The notes under the pieces are model-generated. The model was given only the letters and a program-made list of their open reading frames with translations, was not told where the DNA came from and did not search any database. This document shows positions 18,221-24,738 of a stretch of 64,000 nt of DNA, piece by piece. The position numbers and the translations under genes are program-made. This DNA comes from Bryobacter sp. GTDB taxonomy: Bacteria > Acidobacteriota > Terriglobia > Bryobacterales > Bryobacteraceae. Within the stretch, counting starts at the first letter, position 1; each line of letters opens with the position of its first letter. Location: contig JALHNH010000010.1 in assembly GCA_022843625.1 (NCBI GenBank), forward strand, positions 1 to 64,000, read 5' to 3'.

Positions 18221-18430
18221 TTGATTTCAGTCGAGATAAACGGCGAACGTCGCGAAATTCCAGCCTCCCTCAACGTCTGGGGCCTCCTCGAACACCTCCA
18301 GATCGATACCGCCCGCGTGGCTGTTGAGCTCAACAAAGAAATCGTCCGCAAATCCGCCTGGGACGCAACCCTGGTCGAAGAAGGCGCTCAAATCGAGATC
18401 GTCATGTTCGTCGGAGGAGGCAAAATCTGA
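18221..18430 (+). CDS. thiS: ThiS-like sulfur carrier protein
   Basis: A small beta-grasp protein (69 residues from TTG 18221). VEINGERREIP, the LLEHLQI helix, VAVELNKEIV and the C-terminal EIVMFVGGG match ThiS, which donates sulfur for the thiazole ring of thiamine after thiocarboxylation of its terminal Gly. Here GGG is followed by Lys-Ile, so either trimming is needed or the carrier serves another pathway. The frame stays open to 18089, but TTG 18221 with AGAAGG 11 nt upstream fits the domain boundary; this start is not certain. No other thi gene is nearby. Confidence 0.75.
   Translation: MISVEINGERREIPASLNVWGLLEHLQIDTARVAVELNKEIVRKSAWDATLVEEGAQIEIVMFVGGGKI
18413..18420 (+). promoter_or_regulatory. 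Strong Shine-Dalgarno that points to a CTG start
   Basis: GGAGGAGG lies 6 nt before CTG 18427, the first codon of an ideal signal peptide. It sits inside the last codons of thiS. It is the best ribosome site in this part of the window. Confidence 0.7.
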
Positions 18431-19314
18431 GACTCGCTCTCATCCTGCTGTCCAGCCTCGCCCTCGCTCAAACCCGCCAGCTGGCGATCACCATCGACGA
18501 CCTCCCGCGCGGCGGCGATTCCCCCGGCACGAGAAATTTCGAGAGCACTCTCGCCATGACCACAAAACTGACCGCAGCCCTCAAAGGCGTCCCTGTCAGC
18601 GTCTACGTCAATCCCGGCCAGGCCCGGGACTATACCGATTTCGGCCTCGAAAAGCTCCTCAGACTCTGGCGCAAACAAGGCGCCGAGATCGGCAACCACA
18701 CCTTCTCGCACCCCGATCTGAACAAGATCCCGCTCGCCGAATATGAAGCGGACATCATCCGCGCCGAGCCTGCAATCCGAAAAGCAAGAGGCGGCACCAA
18801 GCCTCGCTACTTCCGTCATCCCTTCCTCCACACCGGGCCGACCGAAGAAACCAAACAAGGCCTGGCCGAATTCCTTAAAGAGCACAACTACGAAGTTGCG
18901 CCCGTAACGATCGATACTTCCGATTGGCTTTTCGCCCGCGTCTACACCAGCTCAAAAAATCCTGAGCGTGTGCGGCAAGAATACCTGAAATACCTGGACG
19001 GAGCCTTCGAATTCTTCGAAAAGCGCACCCTTGAAGTAGTCGGTAGAGAAATTCCACAGATCCTGTTGATCCATGCCAACCAGCTCAACGCCGACTCGAT
19101 GCCAGACCTGTTGAAGCTCTTTGCGAAGCGCGGCTATAAGATCGTCCCACTGGATCAAGCGTTAAAGGACGAAGCCTACCAGCTCAAAGACGGCTACACC
19201 GGCACAAACGGATTCTCATGGATCCACCGCTGGGCCACCGGCAAGGGCATGAAAATCATTTACGAACCAGATGAGCCCAAGTGGGTGATGGAAGAGTCCA
19301 AGATCCTCCGATAG
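18427..19314 (+). CDS. Secreted polysaccharide deacetylase (CE4/NodB-like)
   Basis: An exported enzyme of the NodB homology fold (295 residues from CTG 18427). The N-terminus reads RLALILLSSLALAQ, a signal peptide, then ITIDDLP (catalytic Asp pair), NHTFSHPDL (metal-binding HxxxH) and YFRHPFLHTG (RxPF motif). It probably removes acetyl groups from a glycan, perhaps peptidoglycan or chitin-like. The first ATG, at 18556, would remove both the signal peptide and the catalytic DD motif, so it cannot be the true start. CTGA overlaps the thiS stop as ATGA does in other operons. Confidence 0.82.
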   Translation: MRLALILLSSLALAQTRQLAITIDDLPRGGDSPGTRNFESTLAMTTKLTAALKGVPVSVYVNPGQARDYTDFGLEKLLRLWRKQGAEIGNHTFSHPDLNKIPLAEYEADIIRAEPAIRKARGGTKPRYFRHPFLHTGPTEETKQGLAEFLKEHNYEVAPVTIDTSDWLFARVYTSSKNPERVRQEYLKYLDGAFEFFEKRTLEVVGREIPQILLIHANQLNADSMPDLLKLFAKRGYKIVPLDQALKDEAYQLKDGYTGTNGFSWIHRWATGKGMKIIYEPDEPKWVMEESKILR

Positions 19315-19421
19315 GGTCACTATTCTTCTTGGCAAGGCTTACATCCGTAACACGCAATACCTCCGCAAACGATTGATGGCTAAGTACTTTTTAACCTTAA
19401 AGAATCCCCGCCACCCCAACG

Positions 19422-20759
19422 ATGGATTCTGTGATGGAAGTTCTACGATTCGACCAATTCGACGCCGGGCCCGGTTTCGAACAGGCCATTGATCTCCTCT
19501 CCGAGCACGGCACAGAATGTCTCGTCGCTGTCATCCGCGGCGGCCTCGCCGAAGCCACGCACCTCATCAACCTCGCCGCAGAGGCCAATTCCGCCGTCCC
19601 CATCGTCATCCTTCTCAAGTCTTTCACCCACAGCCTCGCCTCCCAGATCCGCAAAGCGGGGGCCTACGAAGTTCTACCTACTGACAGCAGCCAACTCGAC
19701 CTCGACGAAGTCATCGCCCAGGCCCGATCCCATCACCGCAACAACCAACCCACTCAAGAAACCCGCCCCTGGCGCCGCACCCTCGTTGGCCATTGCCAGC
19801 CCATCGAGCGCCTCGCCGAAGCCATCTCCCTCATCGCCGAGCGTCGCAGCACCATCCTGATCACGGGCGAAACCGGCACCGGCAAAGAAGTGGTCGCCAA
19901 GGCCATCCACGAGGCCAGCGGCCGCAAAGGTGCCCTCATCTCGCTCAACTGCACTGCCCTGCCCGAGGCCCTGCTCGAAGCCGAACTCTTCGGCCACACC
20001 AAAGGAGCCTTCACCGGCGCGCAACAGGCAAGAGCGGGACGCTTCGAAGCCGCCCACAAAGGCACTATTTTTCTCGACGAAATCGGTGACATGCCGCTAG
20101 ACCTCCAGGCCAAACTCCTGCGCGTCCTGCAAGAGCGCGAAATCCAGCGCCTCGGCTCCAGCGACACGATCTCAATCGACGTCCGCGTCATCGCCGCCAC
20201 CAACGCCGACCTGCTCAGCAAAGTCGAAGACGGCCGTTTCCGAGAAGATCTCTACTTCCGCCTCAACGTAGTCCCGATCCACTTGCCACCCCTGCGCGAG
20301 CGCAGCGGCGACATCCCACTCCTCGCCCAGCACTTCGTAGAAAAAATCTGCAAGATCGAAGATCTGCCATCCAAGAGCCTCACCCGCGCCGCCGTCACTC
20401 GTCTCGAACAACACCACTGGCCCGGCAACATCAGAGAACTCGAAAACACAATCGAGCGAGCCATCGCCCTCAGCGGCCGCCGCGACGAACTCCTCCCCGG
20501 CGACTTCCTCCTCCCGGTCCACTTCAAGAAGCCGCAAGCCCAACCATCCGAGCTCAGCACCATGATCCTCCCCGACTCCGGCCTCGACTTCGAAGAAATC
20601 ATCGCCGGCATCGAGCGCAACATGATCGAGCAAGCCCTCCACCGTACCAACGGCAACAAAAGCGCTGCCGCAGAACTCCTCCGGCTCAAACGGACCACCC
20701 TCGGCGCAAAAATGCGCACCCTCCGCACCTTCGACAAAGGCCTCGCGATCAGCGCTTAG
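19422..20759 (+). CDS. Sigma-54-dependent transcriptional activator with pseudo-receiver domain
   Basis: An NtrC-family activator, 445 residues. Residues 1-120 look like a receiver fold but lack the phosphorylatable Asp: the strand usually ending in D reads LVAVIRGG. The AAA+ domain has Walker A GETGTGKE (about 148), the sigma-54 contact loop GAFTGA (about 194), Walker B IFLDEIGDM and the arginine-finger region FREDLYFRLNVVPI. The C-terminal Fis-type helix-turn-helix is NKSAAAELLRLKRTTLGAKM. It probably works without a histidine kinase; none is adjacent. Target genes are unknown, and no -24/-12 promoter was recognised around it. Confidence 0.9.
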   Translation: MDSVMEVLRFDQFDAGPGFEQAIDLLSEHGTECLVAVIRGGLAEATHLINLAAEANSAVPIVILLKSFTHSLASQIRKAGAYEVLPTDSSQLDLDEVIAQARSHHRNNQPTQETRPWRRTLVGHCQPIERLAEAISLIAERRSTILITGETGTGKEVVAKAIHEASGRKGALISLNCTALPEALLEAELFGHTKGAFTGAQQARAGRFEAAHKGTIFLDEIGDMPLDLQAKLLRVLQEREIQRLGSSDTISIDVRVIAATNADLLSKVEDGRFREDLYFRLNVVPIHLPPLRERSGDIPLLAQHFVEKICKIEDLPSKSLTRAAVTRLEQHHWPGNIRELENTIERAIALSGRRDELLPGDFLLPVHFKKPQAQPSELSTMILPDSGLDFEEIIAGIERNMIEQALHRTNGNKSAAAELLRLKRTTLGAKMRTLRTFDKGLAISA

Positions 20760-20785
20760 TAACTCCAACGCGATACGGTGAAATT

Positions 20786-21022
20786 GTGCGCAACATCACA
20801 GTATCCGTGGACGATGAAACCTACAAGCGCGCCCGCATCGTGGCAGCAGAACAGGACACTTCCGTATCCGCCCTCGTGAAAACGTACCTGCTCCAATTGG
20901 CAACGCAAGAATCTGAATTCGATCGCCTAAAGCGCCTCGAGGCAGAAATCCGCGACCAGATCCTCACCTTCAGCGCCTCGGACCGATTGACGCGCGATGA
21001 GCTACACGACAGGCATCTGTGA
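20786..21022 (+). CDS. VapB-like antitoxin
   Basis: A 78-residue product starting at GTG 20786. The N-terminal ITVSVDDETYKRARIVAAE strand-helix resembles the ribbon-helix-helix DNA-binding antitoxins, and the charged C-terminal part should wrap the toxin. Its TGA overlaps the downstream PIN toxin ATG as TGATG, the usual VapBC layout. Autorepression is expected but not shown. Confidence 0.8.
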   Translation: MRNITVSVDDETYKRARIVAAEQDTSVSALVKTYLLQLATQESEFDRLKRLEAEIRDQILTFSASDRLTRDELHDRHL

Positions 21023-21432
21023 TGCCGCAATTCCTCGACACCAACATCCTGCTTTACTGCATCAGTCGCAACAATCAAGAAGCACCGAAACAAATCCGCG
21101 CGATCGAGCTATTGGACAACCAAACCAACTGTCTTTCCATCCAGGTACTTCAGGAATTCTACGTCCAGGCAACCAGAGCGTCCCGCCCCGACCCCATCCC
21201 TCATCGACTGGCCACCGCACTCATAAACACATGGTCGCGCTTCCGCATCCAGGACATGACCATGCCCATCCTTCAGTCCGCGCTCCGCATTCGCGACGCC
21301 CACCGGATCTCATTCTCGGACAGCGCAGTCCTCGCCGCCGCTTTGGCTCTCGGCTGTGACCGCATCTACACCGAAGACTTGAACCACGGTCAGATGATCG
21401 AGAGCCTAACCATCATCAACCCCTTCCGCTAG
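21022..21432 (+). CDS. VapC-like PIN-domain toxin
   Basis: A PIN-domain ribonuclease of 136 residues. The metal-binding acids are visible in FLDTNILLY, LQEFYVQ, FSDSAVLAAAL and IYTEDL. It is expected to cleave RNA, commonly tRNA in VapC enzymes. GTG 21019 is an alternative start one codon earlier. It ends 3 nt from the convergent thymidylate-synthase-like gene. Confidence 0.88.
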   Translation: MPQFLDTNILLYCISRNNQEAPKQIRAIELLDNQTNCLSIQVLQEFYVQATRASRPDPIPHRLATALINTWSRFRIQDMTMPILQSALRIRDAHRISFSDSAVLAAALALGCDRIYTEDLNHGQMIESLTIINPFR

Positions 21433-22853
21433 CGCGTCAGCGGATCCTCTTCCCAGGGCGGCGTAGCCGCAATCAGCCGCGCCAGCTCCGGCTCCACCTT
21501 CGCGAGCTCCAGCTTCATCATCCAGGCAATCTCGCGATAGCTGAAGTGCCCCTTCACCCCGCTCCGCAGCTTCGAAATATACTCAATCTCGGCAAAATCC
21601 ATCTTGAACAAAAACCGGCCATGAGCCCCAAACGGCAGCAAATACTGCGCCGCCGGCTGCGGCAAACCGGCATAAACCTTCATCACTTCTTCCATCGCCG
21701 CCACATAGGTCTCTCGAATCGGCCCCTCGGTAAACGCGCTGGGCACCCCATACCCCAAACCAAACGTATAAGCCTGCCGCAACTGCACACAGCGCCTGTG
21801 CCGGTGCAAATCCCGGTAAGCCCCGATATCCATCACGATGTCAAACACATACTGCCCACCGCGAAACTCCTTGAGCAAATCGTCAAAGCGAGACCGCGAA
21901 CGCAGCGCCAGATCAATCACTTCATTCCGCACCGCCTCGCTCGCCCCCAGCGCCCACTCATACAAATCACGATAAGGCCGAGTAGTCACTGGATAGAGAA
22001 GCGAAGCCACGATATCCACCACAGCAGAAGCCGGCCGCACCAGATCCACCGTCTGCTCCCGCTGCGGCACCATCTCGTAAACCGGCAGATTCGCCGCCGC
22101 CCACGTGGCCAAATCCCGATGCGCCTCAGCCTGATGCTTGTCCGGGTCCACGTACTTAGCCAGCGTCGGCGCAACCGGCTCCCCCACGCTCTCATGCCAC
22201 AAACAAGCCGGCGCAACAGCCACAGCCGCCGCAGCCTCCCCGGCCACCTCGCGAATCTCAGCAAACTCACTCGCCTTCAGCCGCCGAATCTGCTTCTCCA
22301 GCGTCCGGATGCTAGTCACCTGCCCCACATTCGTCGGAATCCCAAAGAACAAAACAAAGCGCGCAATATCAAAAGCCCGCGCCTTCAAATTCCGCTCATA
22401 AGCATCCGGTTTCATCTCGGCCGGCCGTGGCAAGCTCGAAGTCAGCTCTTCAAACTTGAGCGCATGCAGCCGCCCGTAAGCCTCAAGCAACGCCCGCCCC
22501 GCCGCCTCGTACCGCGCGGCCTCATCAGCCGAAAACTCTGGCGGCGTCACAAACCCAAGCTTCGAGAAATCCTGATACCGGGTACTCTTGGCCTGCCCAT
22601 CCCAAAGCTGCTCGTCTTCAACTTCAGTGGCAGCGAGTTCCGAGATCCCCTCCCAGCAAAGCCCCAGATGCCCCAAATCGGCAATCGAAGCGTGGCCATA
22701 CTGAAAGTAAAAGCTCTCGAGAAACTTCATCGAGTTATGAGTTTTCACCCATTCGAGAGACTCAAGAATCGAATCAGCACTGCGGCTGTACCGGGCCAGC
22801 GCATAAGCGCTTTTCTCGGCAGGCATCGGGGACATAGCTATGACACGTGACAT
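21429..22853 (-). CDS. Tandem ThyX-like protein (flavin-dependent thymidylate synthase family)
   Basis: A 474-residue protein built of two ThyX-like halves. ThyX makes dTMP from dUMP using FAD. In the N-terminal half YGHASIADLGHL and KSTRYQDF (near residue 90) match ThyX, but the RHR part of the RHRxxSxxxxSxRY signature is replaced. In the C-terminal half RHRRCVQLRQAY (near residue 351) keeps RHR but loses the following S-x-R-Y. The neighbouring dut, making dUMP, supports a role in thymidylate metabolism. Start ATG 22853 has CGAGG 8-9 nt upstream; an earlier in-frame codon would overlap dut. Catalytic activity is not certain. Confidence 0.75.
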   Translation of the reverse strand: MSRVIAMSPMPAEKSAYALARYSRSADSILESLEWVKTHNSMKFLESFYFQYGHASIADLGHLGLCWEGISELAATEVEDEQLWDGQAKSTRYQDFSKLGFVTPPEFSADEAARYEAAGRALLEAYGRLHALKFEELTSSLPRPAEMKPDAYERNLKARAFDIARFVLFFGIPTNVGQVTSIRTLEKQIRRLKASEFAEIREVAGEAAAAVAVAPACLWHESVGEPVAPTLAKYVDPDKHQAEAHRDLATWAAANLPVYEMVPQREQTVDLVRPASAVVDIVASLLYPVTTRPYRDLYEWALGASEAVRNEVIDLALRSRSRFDDLLKEFRGGQYVFDIVMDIGAYRDLHRHRRCVQLRQAYTFGLGYGVPSAFTEGPIRETYVAAMEEVMKVYAGLPQPAAQYLLPFGAHGRFLFKMDFAEIEYISKLRSGVKGHFSYREIAWMMKLELAKVEPELARLIAATPPWEEDPLTR

Positions 22854-22876
22854 CGCGTTAACCTCGTTATTGTCCC

Positions 22877-23311
22877 ATGACCACAAAAATTAAGAGACTC
22901 CACCCCGACGCAAAACTCCCCGTCTACGCCCACGGCCCCGAAGAAGACGCCGGCATGGACCTCCGCAGCGTCGAAGAAGTCACCATCCACCCCCACCAGA
23001 CCTACGCCGTAGCCACCGGCCTCTCGATCGAACTCCCCCCCGGCTACGAAGCCCAAATCCGCCCCCGTTCCGGCCTCGCCTTCAAGCACTCCATCACAAT
23101 CCCCAACTCCCCCGGCACCATCGACCCCGCCTACCGCGGCGAAATCAAAGTCATCCTCCTAAACCTCGGCCAGCACCCCTTCGTAATCCAACCCGGAGAC
23201 CGCATCGCCCAGATGGTGATCGCCAAGTACGAAGCAATCCAATGGGTCGAAGAAGAGCTATCAGACACCGCCAGAGGCGAAGGCGGCTTCGGCTCCAGCG
23301 GCGTCAAATAG
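22877..23311 (+). CDS. dut: dUTP diphosphatase
   Basis: A trimeric dUTPase (144 residues) hydrolysing dUTP to dUMP and pyrophosphate. All five motifs are present: [35 protein letters not shown] and the C-terminal GEGGFGSSG arm. It is divergent from the ThyX-like gene, with the starts 23 bp apart, and together they would run dUTP to dUMP to dTMP. Confidence 0.97.
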   Translation: MTTKIKRLHPDAKLPVYAHGPEEDAGMDLRSVEEVTIHPHQTYAVATGLSIELPPGYEAQIRPRSGLAFKHSITIPNSPGTIDPAYRGEIKVILLNLGQHPFVIQPGDRIAQMVIAKYEAIQWVEEELSDTARGEGGFGSSGVK

Positions 23312-23357
23312 CCACAATTGGTGATACATTGGATATACAGAGCACCTAACAAATCCA

Positions 23358-23585
23358 ATGGTCAAGAAACTCACCAAACACGGCAACAGCTTGGCACTGG
23401 TCATTGATCGCCCCATTCTCGATCTGCTCAAGATCGACCCCGAAACACCGCTCGAAGTCACCACCGATGGCAAGCAGCTTTTGATAGCGCCAGTCAGCGA
23501 CGAGGCCCGCAAAGCCCGCTTCGAGGCCGCTCAAGCGCAGGCCCACGCAAAGTACGCCAAGGCCTTCCGCAAGCTCGCCGAATAA
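23358..23585 (+). CDS. AbrB/MazE-type antitoxin of a Doc module
   Basis: A 75-residue protein with the swapped-hairpin AbrB fold: KKLTKHGNSLALVIDRPIL followed by LLKIDPETPLEVTTDGKQL. The Ala/Lys-rich C-terminal helix would neutralise the toxin. It lies 6 bp upstream of doc. Classical Doc is paired with Phd, so this is a mixed-family pair. Confidence 0.8.
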   Translation: MVKKLTKHGNSLALVIDRPILDLLKIDPETPLEVTTDGKQLLIAPVSDEARKARFEAAQAQAHAKYAKAFRKLAE

Positions 23586-23591
23586 CCGCAT

Positions 23592-23993
23592 ATGGAACCG
23601 TTGTTCCTAACCCTGGCCGAAGTCTTGGAAATCCATGACCAGCAGATTCAGCTCTACGGCGGATCCAGCGGCATCCGCGACAACGACGGTCTTGAGTCCG
23701 CCGTTGCCACTCCCCAAGCCACCTTCGGCAGTGTTTATCTCCACGCCACCATCCCTGCCATGGCGGCCGCATACCTCTTTCACCTTTGCCAGAACCATGC
23801 CTTCATTGATGGAAACAAACGCGTGGGTGCAAACGCAGCGGTGACATTCCTATGGCTCAACGGATGGGAGCCCACCTTTGATGCCGATCAGATGATTAAT
23901 CTCGTCCTGGGGGTAGCATCCGGCCAGATCGACAAGGCCGAGCTAACTGAGTTCTTCGAAGCCAACAGCCGCCCCAGCGAATCTTCTGCCTGA
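23592..23993 (+). CDS. doc: Doc-family (Fic fold) toxin
   Basis: A 133-residue Fic-fold protein. The motif HAFIDGNKRVGANAA contains HxFxDGNKR, the Doc signature; Doc phosphorylates elongation factor Tu and so stops translation. IQLYGGSSGIRDNDGLESA is the conserved N-terminal region. The stop lies one base before the end of the convergent dcd gene, with no terminator between. Confidence 0.9.
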   Translation: MEPLFLTLAEVLEIHDQQIQLYGGSSGIRDNDGLESAVATPQATFGSVYLHATIPAMAAAYLFHLCQNHAFIDGNKRVGANAAVTFLWLNGWEPTFDADQMINLVLGVASGQIDKAELTEFFEANSRPSESSA

Positions 23994-23994
23994 A

Positions 23995-24564
23995 CTACTT
24001 CAACTCCCCAGCCAGCTTGCTAGCCAGCGGGCTCTGCTGCCCCGCGTATTTATTCCCAGGCTTCGACCGGTACGGCATCGACGACGGCGTCGACAACTCC
24101 TCAAACGTCATCGAACAAATCCGCATCCCCGGATACAACGCCACCGGCATGATCCCCAGATTCGACAACTCCAACGTCGCACGCCCACTCCAGCCCGGAT
24201 CAAACAACCCCGCCGTCCCATGCACAATAATCCCGATCCGACCCAGACTCGACCTTCCCTCAAGCCGCCCCAGAATATCCGGCGCCAACTCCAGATGCTC
24301 CACCGTAATCGCCAGCGCAAACTCACGAGGCTGCAAAATAAACGCTTCCCCATCCGGCACCACAATCGTCCGCATCAGCTTCGAGATATCCACCTTATCC
24401 CGCAAGTCAATAAACGCGTGCTTGGAATGCTCAAAGATACTGAACTCATTCCCCAGTCGGAAGTCGACACTGCAACTCCCGATATGCTCCTCCGGCATAG
24501 CCGGATCCACTGAGATCTTGCCCGAAGCGAGCGCTTTGCGAATATCGACGTCTGATAAAACCAT
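23995..24564 (-). CDS. dcd: dCTP deaminase
   Basis: A 189-residue enzyme of the dUTPase fold that deaminates dCTP to dUTP (or directly to dUMP in bifunctional forms). VLSDVDIRKAL at the start, GSCSVDFRLG, LEGRSSLGRIGI and HGTAGLFDPGWSGRATLEL are family signatures. The frame runs on upstream through the tRNA-Ala gene, so ATG 24564 is the true start. Its position close to dut and the ThyX-like gene makes a deoxyuridine-nucleotide neighbourhood. Confidence 0.93.
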   Translation of the reverse strand: MVLSDVDIRKALASGKISVDPAMPEEHIGSCSVDFRLGNEFSIFEHSKHAFIDLRDKVDISKLMRTIVVPDGEAFILQPREFALAITVEHLELAPDILGRLEGRSSLGRIGIIVHGTAGLFDPGWSGRATLELSNLGIMPVALYPGMRICSMTFEELSTPSSMPYRSKPGNKYAGQQSPLASKLAGELK

Positions 24565-24596
24565 GTATTTTCCGTGTGCTTTAGCGATTGTAAACG

Positions 24597-24623
24597 AAAA
24601 GCCCGGCGCCATCAGCACCGGGC
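24597..24623 (-). terminator. Rho-independent terminator after tRNA-Ala
   Basis: On the minus strand GCCCGGTGC and GCGCCGGGC form a 9-bp stem (one G-U) around a short loop, followed by TTTT. It separates the tRNA-Ala transcript from dcd, whose start lies 33 bp further on. Confidence 0.85.
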
Positions 24624-24648
24624 CTTCCCTTAAAAGATAAAAACGATT

Positions 24649-24724
24649 TGGTGGACGAGAAGGGGTTCGAACCCTCGACCCCCGCATTGCGAACGCGGTG
24701 CTCTCCCAACTGAGCTACTCGCCC
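24649..24724 (-). tRNA. tRNA-Ala (anticodon CGC), CCA encoded
   Basis: The minus strand reads GGGCGAGTAGCTCAGTTGGG and continues to anticodon loop TTCGCAA (anticodon CGC) and T-arm GGTTCGAACCC. The acceptor stem GGGCGAG/CTCGTCC contains the G3:U70 pair that identifies alanine tRNA, and ACCA follows. It lies 14 bp after the metalloprotease stop on the same strand and is followed by a strong terminator. Confidence 0.96.
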
Positions 24725-24738
24725 AAACCATCTTTAGT

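Noticed and set aside
19315-19421. Possible sigma-54 promoter upstream of the activator
   Set aside because: TGGC occurs at 19377 but the GC of the -12 element is not at the right spacing.
21546-22850. 434-codon plus-strand frame opposite the ThyX-like gene
   Set aside because: It is Arg/Pro/His-rich, has no family resemblance and mirrors a real gene on the other strand.
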